NCBI RefSeq assembly: GCF_022267375.1
Contig: NZ_JAIZBH010000001.1
Location: 1,408,001 to 1,472,000 of the forward strand
From: Leptospira sanjuanensis
GTDB taxonomy: Bacteria; Spirochaetota; Leptospiria; Leptospirales; Leptospiraceae
Reading direction: 5' to 3'
DNA: 64,000 bases
Numbering within the stretch: the first letter of the stretch is position 1; each line of letters starts with the position of its first letter. The notes below the pieces were generated by a model. The model had not been told where the DNA came from, searched no databases, and saw only the letters and a list, made by a program, of their open reading frames with translations. The translations under genes were made by a program, and so were the position numbers. Shown in pieces: positions 20,831 through 35,848 of the stretch.

Positions 20831-21583
20831 ATGAAAGGAATCAAGATTCCGGCGCTTCTCGTATTTGTTTTGCAGCTTTCGCCGATATTCGGCGAAGAAA
20901 AGGTTCTTTTGGTTTCCGCCGCATCGAGTTTGACGCAAGTTTTTACTTCAATCGGAAAGGAATTCGAAAAGAAGGAAGGAATTAAAGTGTCCTTCAATTT
21001 TGCGGCTTCCGGAGTTTTGCTTCAACAGATCGAAAACGGTGCACCGGCGGACGTATTCGCTTCCGCGGATCAGGAGAATGTCGATAAAGGTCTGGTTAAG
21101 AATCTATTCGATCCCGCTACGAGAAAAAATTTCGTAAGTAATTCCCTCGTGTTGATCGCGCCGATCGATTCTAAGTTGAATCTAAAAAAGGTGAGCGATC
21201 TTAAAAACGAAACCGTCCGGAAAATTTCCTTCGGAAATCCCGCGATCGTTCCGGCGGGAAAATACGCGAAAGAAGTTTTGGAACAAGAGGGATGGGACGC
21301 GGCGCTTGAAAAAAAATGGATTCCCGGTGAAAACGTAAGACAGGTTTTGGATTACGTTTCCAGGGGAGAAGTGGACGCCGGTTTTGTTTATAGAACCGAT
21401 GCGGTTCTATTTCAAGATCGAGTAAAGGTTGCGGTCGCGAATCTCAAAACGAAGCCGATTCTTTATCCGGCGATCGTCGTTGCGAAAAGTTCCAATGGGA
21501 ACGAAGCGAAACGATTCGTCGAATTTTTAACGTCGAAAGAAGCCAAGAAAATCTTTCAGAAATATCGATTCGGAAAACCTTAG
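20831..21583 (+). CDS. modA: Molybdate-binding periplasmic protein ModA
   Basis: ModA captures molybdate in the periplasm. The 250-residue precursor has a signal peptide (MKGIKIPALLVFVLQLSPIFG). The ligand-binding motifs are VSAASSLTQVF (residues 27-37), FNFAASGVLLQQIENGAPAD and the late VDAGFVYRTDA. Its stop and the modC GTG overlap (TAGTG), so the pair is coupled. A good AAGGAAA ribosome site precedes the ATG. Confidence 0.94.
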   Translation: MKGIKIPALLVFVLQLSPIFGEEKVLLVSAASSLTQVFTSIGKEFEKKEGIKVSFNFAASGVLLQQIENGAPADVFASADQENVDKGLVKNLFDPATRKNFVSNSLVLIAPIDSKLNLKKVSDLKNETVRKISFGNPAIVPAGKYAKEVLEQEGWDAALEKKWIPGENVRQVLDYVSRGEVDAGFVYRTDAVLFQDRVKVAVANLKTKPILYPAIVVAKSSNGNEAKRFVEFLTSKEAKKIFQKYRFGKP

Positions 21584-22302
21584 TGTCCCTAACCGTAAAT
21601 ATTCAAAAAACTTTAATCGATCGCAAAAGATCCTTTTTTTTGGACTTGGATTTCCGTTTTATCCAGGATTTCCTGTTTATTTACGGTCCTTCGGGCGCGG
21701 GTAAAACGCTGACGCTTAAGGTTCTTGCCGGTTTGATCAAACCCGATCGGGGAAGAATTCTTCTCGGAGAAACGTTGTTTTTTGATTCGGAAAAACGGAT
21801 CGATCTTCCCAGCCAAGAAAGAAAGATCGGCTATCTGCCTCAGAGTTATTCTCTCTTTCCTCATCTTACGGTTCGCAAGAATTTGGAGTTTCCCTTAAAG
21901 GATCTTTTTTCGTTCGGCTTGCCTGAATCGGATCGGATTCTCGTGGATGATATATTAGAAATTTTTGAAATACAAAATATCGCCGGCAGTTATCCTAGAT
22001 ACCTTTCCGGAGGACAAAAACAGAGAGTTGCCTTGGCGCGCGCGCTCATCGGAAAGCCGGAACTCCTTCTACTCGACGAACCCTTTGCCGCTTTGAATCT
22101 GGAACTCAAAGAAAAGATGAAGGAAGAACTCAAAAAAATTCAAAGGTTGTTTCAAGTTCCGGTCGTAGTCGTATCACACGATCCGGAGGATTATTCCTAT
22201 TTCGGAGCGGATTCTCTTTCGATCGAAAACGGGATTACCCGTCCTATGCGGAAGGAAAAGGATAAAGCGAATAAGACAAAGAATTCTTCGTTTAAAAAAT
22301 AG
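21583..22302 (+). CDS. modC: Molybdate ABC transporter ATPase ModC, short form
   Basis: ModC energises molybdate import. The 239-residue protein has Walker A GPSGAGKT (about residues 35-42), the signature LSGGQKQRVALARAL and Walker B LLLLDEPFAAL. It ends soon after the H-loop (VVSHDPEDYSYFG) in a Lys-rich tail. The C-terminal Mop/TOBE domain found in about 350-residue ModC proteins is absent, so molybdate feedback through that domain is not expected. The start is GTG at 21583. Confidence 0.88.
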   Translation: MSLTVNIQKTLIDRKRSFFLDLDFRFIQDFLFIYGPSGAGKTLTLKVLAGLIKPDRGRILLGETLFFDSEKRIDLPSQERKIGYLPQSYSLFPHLTVRKNLEFPLKDLFSFGLPESDRILVDDILEIFEIQNIAGSYPRYLSGGQKQRVALARALIGKPELLLLDEPFAALNLELKEKMKEELKKIQRLFQVPVVVVSHDPEDYSYFGADSLSIENGITRPMRKEKDKANKTKNSSFKK

Positions 22303-22501
22303 ATCGTCTTGTCCGTTTAAAAAAATCCGTGAAGTTTGTTCCGATAGACGAAACTCGAATCGAAACGTCCCAAACGATTTTCCAGACACACGAAACTCGA
22401 ATCAAGAAACCGGCGGCGCTTGTTTAAACCGATGAAAGTCGAATCAAAAAGTTTCTGACGATTGTTCCGACTAACAAAAAGCGCGTTCCGATTTTCCTAA
22501 A
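22303..22501. repeat. Degenerate 42-bp periodic repeat between modC and cysA
   Basis: GAAACTCGAATC starts at 22350 and again at 22392. A one-mismatch copy, GAAAGTCGAATC, starts at 22434, an exact 42-base period. Neighbouring text also recurs (TTGTTCCGA, AAACGATT, GTTT). Only the core is well conserved, which suggests an old tandem array losing its copies. It lies between convergent operons. Confidence 0.75.
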
Positions 22502-23572
22502 TCAGATCGTATAATCTTCCACGTAGACTTTGACTTTTTTAAACCGAATATAAACGGTTTCACCTGGAAGCAGATTCAACGCTTCAAACTCGGAAGAGTT
22601 GAGCTGTGATTCCAAAATCGTTCCCGTATCCAAACGTTTGAGATCGATCTTAACCGTTCTTCCGGTCGAGTGGATGTACTGAATCTCCGCCGGGATTGTT
22701 TGACCTTCGATCGGGCTTTTCAGAATTTCGACGTCGTACGGACGAACATAACCGACTGCGGATGCGTTTTCAATTTCGGAGTGCTCCGGGGTATCGACCT
22801 TGATTTCTCCGAGATGCGTTTGTCCGCCTTGTACCCTTCCGTGAAAGAGATTCACGTCACCCAAAAAGTGAAACACAAAGGAATTCTTAGGATGATTGTA
22901 GACTTCATCCGGCGTTCCGACTTGTTCTATCTTGCCGGCTTTCAAGATCACTACCTTGTCCGAAACTTCGAGAGCTTCTTCCTGATCGTGTGTTACGAAT
23001 ACGCTCGTAATATGAATTTCGTCGTGAAGACGTCGAAGCCAGTTGCGAAGTTCCTTTCTGACTTTTGCGTCCAAGGCTCCGAAGGGTTCGTCTAACAGTA
23101 AAAAACGAGGTTCGATCGCGAGGGCTCTTGCGAGTGCTATCCTTTGTCTTTGTCCGCCCGAAAGTTCGGAAGGATAACGGCCGTGAAAATTCTCGAGTTG
23201 GACGAGTTTTAAGAGGCTCATCACTTTTTCGCGGATCGCTTCCTTGTTCGGTCTTTCGGAACGTTTCCGAACTTCGAGTCCGAATGCGACGTTTTCAAAA
23301 ATCGTCATGTGCCTGAAAAGAGCGTAGTGCTGAAATACGAAACCGACTCCGCGGTCCTTCGCGTTCTTTTTACCGACTTCCAGTCCTTCAAAGATGACTT
23401 GACCTTCGTCCGCGTCCTCGAGTCCCGCGATGATACGGAGCAGGGTCGTCTTTCCCGAGCCGGATGGACCGAGCAGCGCGACCAATTCTCCGGAGGGAAC
23501 CTCCAAAGAAAGATTGTCGATCGCGGTAAAATTACCAAAGCGTTTTATAATATTCTTAACTTCGATTGCCAT
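22502..23572 (-). CDS. cysA: Sulfate/thiosulfate ABC transporter ATPase CysA
   Basis: CysA powers sulfate import. The ATG at 23572 ([15 protein letters not shown]) gives 356 residues, the usual length; an upstream extension of the frame overlaps cysW and is rejected. Walker A is GPSGSGKT, the signature is [15 protein letters not shown] and Walker B is [13 protein letters not shown]-terminal TOBE-like domain (about 235-356) ends in [11 protein letters not shown]. It is the last of sbp-cysT-cysW-cysA and starts two bases beyond the cysW stop. Confidence 0.94.
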   Translation of the reverse strand: MAIEVKNIIKRFGNFTAIDNLSLEVPSGELVALLGPSGSGKTTLLRIIAGLEDADEGQVIFEGLEVGKKNAKDRGVGFVFQHYALFRHMTIFENVAFGLEVRKRSERPNKEAIREKVMSLLKLVQLENFHGRYPSELSGGQRQRIALARALAIEPRFLLLDEPFGALDAKVRKELRNWLRRLHDEIHITSVFVTHDQEEALEVSDKVVILKAGKIEQVGTPDEVYNHPKNSFVFHFLGDVNLFHGRVQGGQTHLGEIKVDTPEHSEIENASAVGYVRPYDVEILKSPIEGQTIPAEIQYIHSTGRTVKIDLKRLDTGTILESQLNSSEFEALNLLPGETVYIRFKKVKVYVEDYTI

Positions 23573-23574
23573 GA

Positions 23575-24414
23575 CTATGCCTCCTCTTGAAGCGAATCTT
23601 CCTTTTTGCCGATCTTGATCTTTCTTTCCAGGATCTGTTTCGCGATCAATGTGATTAAGGATAAAAATACGAGCAGGGACGCGGCCGAAAACGCGGCTAC
23701 GGAATTGTATTCGTTGTATAAGACTTCGATCTGCAGCGGAAGAGTGTTCGTCTGTCCCCGGATATGACCCGATAGAACGGAAACGGCGCCGAATTCTCCC
23801 ATGGCTCTCGCGTTGCAAAGAATGATGCCGTATAATAATCCGTATTTGATTCCGGGCGCCACGATCTTGAAGAATACTTTAAGCGGTGACGCACCGAGAA
23901 GAAGTCCCGCTTCTTCCTCTTCGATTCCGGTCGATTCAAGTAAAGGTATGAGTTCTCTCGCAACGAAAGGGAGAGTGATGAAGATCGTCGCGATGACGAG
24001 TCCCGGAGTGTTGAATACGATCTTGATATCTGCTTCCTCAAGCCAAGGTCCGAACCAACCTTGTCTTCCGAATAAAAGAATAAAGATCAAACCCGAGATC
24101 ACGGGCGAAACCGAAAACGGCGAGTCGATGATCGTCAAAAGCCAGCTTTTCCCGGGAAATTCAAAACGTGTGATCGAAATTGCGGATACGATTCCGAAAA
24201 TCGTATTCAAAGGAACCGCGATGGATACGACCAAAAGCGTGAGTTTGAGCGCCGAGATCGTATCGGGTTCTTGGATTCCCTCCAAATACGCCGCCCATCC
24301 TTTCGAAAAGGCTTCGTGAAACACGGTGTAGATGGGAAGAAGTAGAATCAATCCGGTTAGTAAAAAAACCGTTCCGATCAGAATGCTTCGAACGAGTAAG
24401 GACTCCTGTCTCAT
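23575..24414 (-). CDS. cysW: Sulfate ABC transporter permease CysW
   Basis: One of the two membrane subunits of the sulfate importer. The 279-residue protein has about six spans, [20 protein letters not shown], and the EAA loop [40 protein letters not shown] follows and is characteristic of CysW. It overlaps cysT by 4 bases and runs into cysA. Confidence 0.93.
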   Translation of the reverse strand: MRQESLLVRSILIGTVFLLTGLILLLPIYTVFHEAFSKGWAAYLEGIQEPDTISALKLTLLVVSIAVPLNTIFGIVSAISITRFEFPGKSWLLTIIDSPFSVSPVISGLIFILLFGRQGWFGPWLEEADIKIVFNTPGLVIATIFITLPFVARELIPLLESTGIEEEEAGLLLGASPLKVFFKIVAPGIKYGLLYGIILCNARAMGEFGAVSVLSGHIRGQTNTLPLQIEVLYNEYNSVAAFSAASLLVFLSLITLIAKQILERKIKIGKKEDSLQEEA

Positions 24415-25238
24415 CCATTTCTCCTTGCGGAAACCGTTTGAAGTATATTGATACCTAATAATATACTAAAGGAGATTACCAGCATAATGAACGCGATTCC
24501 CGTGGCTTCTTCGTATTGATATTGTTCGAGTTTTGTTACGATCAATAATGGGAGAATTTCCGTTTTACCCGGTAGGTTTCCCGATATAAAAACGACCGAA
24601 CCGTATTCTCCGATTCCTCTCGCAAAGGCCATTGCTGCGCCGGTGATCAAAGGCGGAACGAGTTCGGGGAATATCACTCTTCTGAAAATCTGCCAGCGAT
24701 TGGCTCCGAGACAATACGCGGATTCTTCGAGTTCTTTGGGGAATTCCTCCAATACGGGTTGAACCGTTCTTACGACGAAGGGAAATCCGATGAATACGAG
24801 CGCGATTACGATTCCAATCGGAGTGTAGGCGATTCTGATATCGAAAGGGACGAACAGTTTTCCGATGATTCCGTTCTGGGTGTAGATCGTAGTTAGCGCG
24901 ATCCCTGCCACGGCCGTGGGTAGCGTGAACGGAAGATCGACGAGAGAATCCAAAAGCGATTTACCGGGAAAATCGTACCGGACCAACACCCAGGCAAACA
25001 AAAATCCGATCAATAGATTGATGATCGCAGCGACCGCCCCCGCTCCAAAACTCAAATAAAGCGCCGCCAAAATTCTTTCGTTCGTGAGAAGTTTCCAAAA
25101 TCCTTCCCAGCCGATCCCCGAACTTTTCAGAAAGAGTGCGCCTAACGGAATGATTACGATCAAACTCAAATAGGTGACCGTAAGACCTAACGTGATTCCG
25201 AAGGTCGTTTTGCCGTAAGGTTTGGTTCTGAAGTTCAA
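24411..25238 (-). CDS. cysT: Sulfate ABC transporter permease CysT
   Basis: The second sulfate permease (CysT, also called CysU). I place the start at TTG 25238, behind an AGAGAAG site. This gives 275 residues, close to the family norm, and leaves 44 bases after the binding-protein gene. The ATG at 25349 would overlap that gene and add a non-conserved arm. The protein has [18 protein letters not shown], the EAA loop [20 protein letters not shown] and [15 protein letters not shown]. Confidence 0.9.
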   Translation of the reverse strand: MNFRTKPYGKTTFGITLGLTVTYLSLIVIIPLGALFLKSSGIGWEGFWKLLTNERILAALYLSFGAGAVAAIINLLIGFLFAWVLVRYDFPGKSLLDSLVDLPFTLPTAVAGIALTTIYTQNGIIGKLFVPFDIRIAYTPIGIVIALVFIGFPFVVRTVQPVLEEFPKELEESAYCLGANRWQIFRRVIFPELVPPLITGAAMAFARGIGEYGSVVFISGNLPGKTEILPLLIVTKLEQYQYEEATGIAFIMLVISFSILLGINILQTVSARRNG

Positions 25239-25282
25239 TGTTCTTCTCTTTAATCCTTTGTAGATATTCTTCCGTAAACGTC

Positions 25283-26293
25283 TTACTTGGAGGTGATCTG
25301 ATCGAAGATCGCTCCGTCCGCGAAATGTTTTTCCTGCGCGTTCTTCCATGAACCCGCGACGTCTCTGATGGTAAACAGTTTCAAATTCTTGAATAGACTT
25401 TTATATTTGGATGCGACCTTCGCATCGGTGGGGCGGTAGTAATTCTTGGCGATCACTTCCTGCGCTTCCGGTGAATAAAGATATTTGAGATAACTCTCCG
25501 CGACTTTGAGCGTTTTGTGTTTTTCGGCGTTCTTCGTTACGACCGCAACCGAAGGCTCGGCTAAAATGCTTACCGAAGGAAATACGATTTCGACGGAACC
25601 GTTCGAGTTTTTGGCTGTTTCCTGGATGGCAAGGTGAGCTTCGTTTTCCCAAGAGATCAACACGTCTCCGATTCCTCTTTGAACGAACGTAGTCAAGGAA
25701 CCTCTCGCTCCCGAATCCAATACAAGAACGTTCTTATATAGATTTTTGACGAACTCCTTCGCTTTTTCCTCGGAGCCGTATTTCGCTTTAGCAAATCCCC
25801 ATGCAGCGAGATAATTCCAGCGCGCGCCGCCTCCCGTTTTCGGGTTCGGAGTAATTACTCCGATTCCGGGCTTTGTAAGATCGTCCCAATCCTTGATGTT
25901 CTTCGGATTTCCCTTTCGCACCAAAAATACGATCGTGGAAGTATAAGGAGAACTTTGATGCGGAAGAAGTTTCTCCCAATCGGTGGAAAGAAGTTTTCCT
26001 TTTTCCGCGATCGCTTCGATGTCGTGCGCAAGGGCAAGGGTTACGACGTCCGCTTCCAATCCGTCGATCACGGCTCTCGCTTGTTTGCCGCTTCCGCCGT
26101 GGGATTGATTGACGGTAAGATCTTCTCCGGTTTGTTTTTTCCATTGAGCCGCAAAGAGTTTGTTGATCTGCGTATAAAGTTCGCGAGTAGGATCGTACGA
26201 CACGTTTAAGAGTTTCGTTTCGCCATACAGGGAAAATACAAAGAAAAATAGCGCGATCGATGTGAGTTGAATTCTTGAAGTGATGGTTTTCAT
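25283..26293 (-). CDS. sbp: Sulfate-binding protein, copy next to the permeases
   Basis: Periplasmic sulfate receptor of the importer. The ATG at 26293 follows a GGAAGG site and begins a signal peptide ([20 protein letters not shown], cleaved near SLYG). The frame continues upstream, but into spacer. The mature start, [11 protein letters not shown], is the family fingerprint, followed by [37 protein letters not shown] and [19 protein letters not shown] line the ligand site. 336 residues, complete. It is a close paralogue of the next gene upstream. Confidence 0.93.
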   Translation of the reverse strand: MKTITSRIQLTSIALFFFVFSLYGETKLLNVSYDPTRELYTQINKLFAAQWKKQTGEDLTVNQSHGGSGKQARAVIDGLEADVVTLALAHDIEAIAEKGKLLSTDWEKLLPHQSSPYTSTIVFLVRKGNPKNIKDWDDLTKPGIGVITPNPKTGGGARWNYLAAWGFAKAKYGSEEKAKEFVKNLYKNVLVLDSGARGSLTTFVQRGIGDVLISWENEAHLAIQETAKNSNGSVEIVFPSVSILAEPSVAVVTKNAEKHKTLKVAESYLKYLYSPEAQEVIAKNYYRPTDAKVASKYKSLFKNLKLFTIRDVAGSWKNAQEKHFADGAIFDQITSK

Positions 26294-26539
<246 letters not shown>

Positions 26540-27544
26540 TTATTTTACGTAGAGTTGGTCGAAGGAGGCTCCGTCGGCAAAATGATCCTTTTGTGCCTTA
26601 TGCCATCCGCCGAAATGTCCGTCCACGGTGATGAGTTCCAGTTTAGGAAACTTGTTCTCATGTCGCTTTAATACGGCGGGGTTTCTCGGCCGATAACCGT
26701 GTTTTGCGATGATCTCCTGCGCCGCTTCGGAGTAGAGGGATTTGAGATAAGCTTTGGCGGTTTCCAACGTTCCGTGTTTTTCCGCGTTCTTTTCCACGAT
26801 CGCTACGGGAGGCTCCGCGAGAATGCTCAAGGATGGAATTACGACTTCAAACTTGTCCTTTCCGAATTCTTCGAGGATCAAAAAGGATTCGTTTTCCCAC
26901 GCGAGAAGAACGTCCCCGATCCCGTTTTGTGCGAACGTGTTGCTGGAGCCTCTCGCGCCCGAGTCGAGAACGGGAACGTTCTTATATAAGGTTTTGATAA
27001 AGTCCTGCACCTTATTCGTGTCGTTGTTGAACTTCTTCTGTGCGAAAGCCCAAGCCGCGAGATAATTCCAACGCGCTCCTCCGCTCGTTTTCGGATTCGG
27101 AGTGATTACGCTTACCTTATTGCGAACTAGGTCGTCCCAGTCTTTGACGTTCTTCGGGTTTCCTTTCCGCACCACGAATACGATCGTAGACGTGTAAGGC
27201 GTACTGTTGTTCGGAAGACTTTTCAACCAATCTCTTGCGATCAATCCCTTCGATGCGATGATGTCTATGTCGTATGCGAGGGCCAAAGTCACGATATCCG
27301 CTTCCAATCCGTCAATCACGGATCTTGCTTGTTTACCGCTTCCGCCGTGGGACTGGTTGATTCTCACTTCGTCGCCGGTTTTTGATTTCCAGTAGTTTGC
27401 GAAAAGTTTGTTGTACTCCGCGTATAACTCCCTGGTCGGATCGTACGATACGTTCAGGAGATTTACGTCTTTTGCAAAGAGCCCTAGATTTGCCGTCATC
27501 GCGAGAAATACGATCGACGTTGTTTTAAAAATTTTTGTTTTCAT
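26540..27544 (-). CDS. Second sulfate-binding protein paralogue
   Basis: A 334-residue sulfate-binding protein with a signal peptide ([20 protein letters not shown]) and all the fingerprints of its neighbour: [52 protein letters not shown] and [19 protein letters not shown]. The two proteins are alike throughout and clearly arose by duplication. This copy follows the barrel gene by 27 bases and is cut off from the permease genes by a hairpin. It may use the same permease with a different affinity or a related oxyanion such as thiosulfate; this is inference. Confidence 0.92.
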   Translation of the reverse strand: MKTKIFKTTSIVFLAMTANLGLFAKDVNLLNVSYDPTRELYAEYNKLFANYWKSKTGDEVRINQSHGGSGKQARSVIDGLEADIVTLALAYDIDIIASKGLIARDWLKSLPNNSTPYTSTIVFVVRKGNPKNVKDWDDLVRNKVSVITPNPKTSGGARWNYLAAWAFAQKKFNNDTNKVQDFIKTLYKNVPVLDSGARGSSNTFAQNGIGDVLLAWENESFLILEEFGKDKFEVVIPSLSILAEPPVAIVEKNAEKHGTLETAKAYLKSLYSEAAQEIIAKHGYRPRNPAVLKRHENKFPKLELITVDGHFGGWHKAQKDHFADGASFDQLYVK

Positions 27545-27571
27545 ACTGGTTTCCTAACTTCTAAATTTAAA

Positions 27572-29401
<1,830 letters not shown>

Positions 29402-29701
29402 CACCTAAATCCTCCTTTTTAGAAATTTTTTACTAAAAGAGAGAGTCTTCTCGTTATAGTCAACAAATAATCTGCTATATTGGATATAAATCTAAAATTT
29501 AGGATAATCCTTATGCTATTTTGTCAAATATTCTGGGAAAAAAGAGGGTTTTTGAGAGGGTGGAGAACGAAGTTTGGGAGAATTTATGCCCGTACGTTCT
29601 GCAAAATTGAGGGAACAAATTCTTTTTATCAGAATCGATTCCTTCCAAAAATAGAAAAAGAATTTGAACAGTATGTGAATTTGAGAAAGGATTCTCCCTC
29701 T
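29402..29701. other. Divergent upstream region of the barrel gene and SpoIIE gene
   Basis: This AT-rich spacer of about 300 bases has TATATTGGATATAA near 29474-29487, which could serve promoters in either direction. The plus-strand frame of the phosphatase gene is open from 29480, but its translation there (FWEKRGFLRGWRTKFGRIY) does not look like an envelope-protein N-terminus. Confidence 0.35.
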
Positions 29702-31801
29702 ATGTTTGCGATCAAGACCGGATCTTTCACTGCGAGAGTGATACGTTTCACGCGAAGGCCGTTTTTATCGTTTCGATTTATTTGGACCGTTGCCGCGTTA
29801 TGCGCGCTTCTTGCCTACTGCAAAAACGAAGAACCTCCGGTCGCAAGATCCGGTATTTTAAACGCTTCCTCCTGGGACTTTGCTCACAAAGGAAAACTCG
29901 TTTTACGCGGCGAGTGGATGTTTTACTGGGGCGCTTGGAAGTTCGACGCGCAGCGAAGAAAGGGCGAAACTCTTTCGAAATCCGGAGAGATCTTATATGT
30001 TCCTTCCGCATGGAACGGGGAATTCAGAAAGGGAAAGGGATTTGGAACGTATCTTCTCGACGTAAAACTTCCGGCAAAACGATTTAAGCTGGGAATGATT
30101 CTTCCTGATCAGAGTTCGTCGTATGAACTCTATCTCGACGATAAACACGTTTTAAATTCCGGAAAGATTATTCGCAACCAAGACGGAAATTTGGACGCGG
30201 TGGAGGAAGGAATTCGTCCGCTGTTCATCGAATTCCAACCCGAAAGCTCCGACCTGCAAATCGTATTACAAATCGCGAATGAAGATTTACGGCTCGGAGG
30301 ATTTTGGTCTCCGATCGTAATCGGGGAAGCGGAAACGCTCCGCAGCGAATGGAATCGTTCTCTTCGATTGGATTCATTTTTGGTGGGCGGACTTTTGATC
30401 ATGGCCTTTCTTCATCTTTCCTTTTTTATCGTACGAAGAAAGGAGACTCCCTCTTTGTATTTCGGATTATTTTGTTTGATCATGGGTTCGAGAAGCCTGT
30501 TTCCCGGAAATCGTTTGATCCTGGAATATACGGACGCGATCAATTACGAGAATATGATCCGAATTGAATATTTGACTTTTTATCTTTCGGTTCCGGTCTT
30601 TTTGAACTACATTCTTTCCTTATATCCGCGGGATTTGAAGCGAGTCTTTGTGGACGTGTTATGGTGGATCTCTATAGTCGCGTCTTCGATGGTTTTGTTT
30701 TTTCCGATGCGGATCTTTACGCATACGATTCCGATGTATTATCTGAACGCCTTTATCGCGGGAAGTTTGGGATTGTATACGCTCGTCAAAGCGGTTCGTA
30801 AAAAGAGGGAAGGTTCTCTCATTCTTTTGACCGGATTCATTTTCATCTATCTTGCGATGATCAACGATCTTCTTTATGTAAGTTACTTTTTGGAAACGGG
30901 ATATTATTCCTCCATCGGAACGTTCGTATTTCTTGCGGCGCAATCCGTTTCTCTTTCGGTTCGGAATTCTAAAAACATGCAAAGACTTTTGGACCTTTCC
31001 AGAAATCTGGAGCGAAAAGTCGAAGAGAGAACGCAGAGACTTCGCGCGGCCTTCCGAACGATCGAAGAGGATTTGGATATGGCGGTCAAAATTCAAACGG
31101 ACTTTTTGGAAGTTCCGGAGGATGTCGTATTAAAAAACGCGGGCGTTCGTCTGCATTCTTTCTATCAACCGATCGCAAAAGTGGGCGGGGACTTTTATAT
31201 CGTGCGTCCGATCGCCGAAAAAAAACTGCGTATCTTTCTTGCGGACGCGATCGGTCACGGGGTTCAAGCTTCTCTGATGACGATGGTGATTCAGAGCGAA
31301 TACAATTCCATCTTCGATCCGAAACTTTCTCCCGGAGAATTTCTTACGGAACTTTCCGGACGATTCAGCGCGAGAATCGGAGATGTCAGCCCTTTCTTTT
31401 CCGGTATGATTGTGGATTTGGATTTTGAAACGGATCGGATTCTCATTGCAAGCGCGGGAAATCCTTCCTGCATTTTAAGTACGAACGAAAAAACGGTTTC
31501 TCTCGATTGGATCGGACCTTATGCCGGAATGATTCCCGGATTCAAATACGAAGAATTATCCGAGGTTCTTCCTAAAGAATTTCGATTGTATCTCTTTACG
31601 GATGGATTGCCCGATCGATTCATCTTTTCGGAAGGAGAATACGAGAATTTTTCTATGCAACGATGGCTTGAACAAAGATGCGATCAATCGATCGGAAGCG
31701 TATGCAAAGAATTGTTGGACTCGGCTAATGCTTTGAGTTTACCCGAGTTTAAAAAAGACGATATAACTTTGCTCGGAATCGAAAGATCGATTTTAAGTTA
31801 A
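29702..31801 (+). CDS. 7TMR-DISM-type membrane receptor with SpoIIE phosphatase domain
   Basis: A 699-residue signalling protein. The N-terminus has a signal segment ending in LLAYC (lipobox-like). A periplasmic jelly-roll sensor follows (residues about 55-200, with LVLRGEWMFYWGAW), then seven membrane spans (about 215-415) and a short coiled coil (LERKVEERTQRLRAAFRTI). The C-terminal PP2C/SpoIIE phosphatase keeps its metal aspartates in GGDFYIV, LADAIGHGVQ and LFTDGLPD. It probably dephosphorylates an anti-sigma antagonist in response to an external cue; the partner is not in the window. The start is uncertain, since starts from 29480 to about 29737 are open. Confidence 0.85.
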   Translation: MFAIKTGSFTARVIRFTRRPFLSFRFIWTVAALCALLAYCKNEEPPVARSGILNASSWDFAHKGKLVLRGEWMFYWGAWKFDAQRRKGETLSKSGEILYVPSAWNGEFRKGKGFGTYLLDVKLPAKRFKLGMILPDQSSSYELYLDDKHVLNSGKIIRNQDGNLDAVEEGIRPLFIEFQPESSDLQIVLQIANEDLRLGGFWSPIVIGEAETLRSEWNRSLRLDSFLVGGLLIMAFLHLSFFIVRRKETPSLYFGLFCLIMGSRSLFPGNRLILEYTDAINYENMIRIEYLTFYLSVPVFLNYILSLYPRDLKRVFVDVLWWISIVASSMVLFFPMRIFTHTIPMYYLNAFIAGSLGLYTLVKAVRKKREGSLILLTGFIFIYLAMINDLLYVSYFLETGYYSSIGTFVFLAAQSVSLSVRNSKNMQRLLDLSRNLERKVEERTQRLRAAFRTIEEDLDMAVKIQTDFLEVPEDVVLKNAGVRLHSFYQPIAKVGGDFYIVRPIAEKKLRIFLADAIGHGVQASLMTMVIQSEYNSIFDPKLSPGEFLTELSGRFSARIGDVSPFFSGMIVDLDFETDRILIASAGNPSCILSTNEKTVSLDWIGPYAGMIPGFKYEELSEVLPKEFRLYLFTDGLPDRFIFSEGEYENFSMQRWLEQRCDQSIGSVCKELLDSANALSLPEFKKDDITLLGIERSILS

Positions 31802-31912
31802 GAACGGTTTTTCGATTTATAGAAAAGGCCTATCGAAAAAAATGGCAAAGACGCGAGTTGCGATTCTTTCTTAGGATTTGGAATCGTTCGATCGCTGGAT
31901 TCTAAAAGTCGC

Positions 31913-31918
31913 AAGGAG
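31913..31918 (+). promoter_or_regulatory. Ribosome binding site of the 44-residue gene
   Basis: AAGGAG ends six bases before the ATG at 31925. It is one of the best sites in the window and supports translation of the small gene. Confidence 0.7.
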
Positions 31919-31924
31919 TCTGAT

Positions 31925-32059
31925 ATGGCTTACAAATTGGATGGAGCAAAGTTCCCGACCTTGGAAGAATTGATTGCGGCTCTTTATCCGCTATACTCCG
32001 ATAAAATGTCGGAAGCGGAATTTAAAAAATACGTTCAGGAACACGCAAAGGAAGAATAA
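31925..32059 (+). CDS. Small acidic protein, 44 residues
   Basis: ATG to TAA encodes MAYKLDGAKFPTLEELIAAL, a short middle containing YPLYSDKMS, and EAEFKKYVQEHAKEE. It has a strong ribosome site and balanced soluble composition, and is probably two helices. No signal peptide or cysteine is present. I do not recognise a family. It lies alone between the SpoIIE gene (123 bases) and a large membrane protein (93 bases), on the same strand. Confidence 0.72.
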   Translation: MAYKLDGAKFPTLEELIAALYPLYSDKMSEAEFKKYVQEHAKEE

Positions 32060-32152
32060 ATCCGAAAGGCGTTTTCCGGGAACGGAATTTGAAAGAGGGA
32101 TCGAAAAGCCCGTTTTGCTTGTCAGGAAATCGGGTTTCGTAAGAATCATCCC

Positions 32153-34506
<2,354 letters not shown>

Positions 34507-34507
<1 letters not shown>

Positions 34508-35649
34508 TGTTCTTTGCCTCCGATTCTCCGAAAACCCCGTTTCGAAAAAGACAGCTTTTTTCGAATTCTTTGCTGATCGGTTTTTCGGCGGCGATTCTCT
34601 CGATTTTGTTTTTCGGAAATCCGGAAACTCCGATTTCCAAGGTCGTTCTTTCCGCTTTGGAAGGAGGTTTGATCGGTGGACTTTGCGATTGGTTTGCGGT
34701 TTGGAAAACCTACAAGGCCATCGAAGAGGACAGTTCCAGACTCGCATCGGAAATCGGCAACTGGGTTGCGGGCGATCTTCTGCATCACGAGGTGATCCGT
34801 TCGCGAATCAGAATGGTTTTGGAAGATCCGACCACCCGCGACGACGTTCACGAGGTTTTACTCGAAACCTTCGGAAACGAGGAAAAAACCCACGAGGTTT
34901 TGAACCAGCTTTTCTCCAAAGTGGAGGAAGACATCGTTCAATACGTGGTTCATTATCAGTTTTCGGGAACGGATGTCGCTTTATTAAAAGAGTTAAACCG
35001 ACAAAAGGAGATTATGGACACGATCAAACTTCTGATCGGGGAGTCCATGATCAAAGTCGCCGATACGGAGGAATTCAAATCTCTTCTTCAAGAAATATTA
35101 GGAAAAATGAATTTAGTTGCCCAGGTGGTTTTGAACCTCGTGGTCGACTTTCCGAAAAAACTGAAGGAATACGGGAATCACGTAAAGCAGGGGTTGGTGA
35201 TCGAATCCAAGGACGAAAAGACGATCGAGAAGCTCGTCAATTTGATGGCTGCTTCCACGGAAACGTATATTTCTTCCTGGAACGAACTCCATCTGGATCA
35301 AAGGGAAAAAGCGGTTCGATCCTTGATGGGGTTTTTAAAGGTTCAAGCGAGTCGTCTTTTAGGAACTTTGATTCAGTCTCATCTTAAGGAAATCGGTGAA
35401 ATCAAAACTCTTCAAGAATACGCGCCTTTGCGATCGGTGCTGGAGTTCGTCGAGAAGAGGGTGGATGAAGGCGTTTCCGGTTATATCGGAAGGCAGATTA
35501 CGACGCGTTTGCAAAGTCTCGATCCGAAAGATCTCCGAAAGAATTTGGAATGGAAGACTCGAAATGTTTTGGAAACCATTCGGATCAACGGAAGCATTCT
35601 CGGTTTTTTTCTGGGAAGTCTAACCGGAGTTTTGCGGTTCTTTTTTTGA
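34507..35649 (+). CDS. DUF445 family membrane-anchored protein
   Basis: The 380-residue protein has a first span ([16 protein letters not shown]), then the family hallmark [18 protein letters not shown], near residues 56-73. A long charged helical region and a C-terminal span ([19 protein letters not shown]) follow. DUF445 (YheB-like) proteins have no agreed function. ATG at 34507 uses the last base of the preceding stop; a TTG one codon earlier is also open. Confidence 0.88.
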
Positions 35650-35848
35650 AGGTTCGCCGATCCTCGTAGTTCCGATACGTACGAATACCGCTTCCTTCCA
35701 ATCGTAAAAGTCCTTTTATCAACCCGAATTCGATTGCGGAATTCAATCCTTTGTGCTAAGAATGAAAATCCGAACGAGCGGAACTTTGTCGTAAATCGAA
35801 GCCGTTTCGTTTAACAACGACGTAAAGAAACGTGTTGGAAAAGGGGTA
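35650..35848. other. Spacer before the DUF1801-AlkD gene
   Basis: A 199-base gap holding the promoter of the next gene. No hairpin or open frame stands out. Confidence 0.3.
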
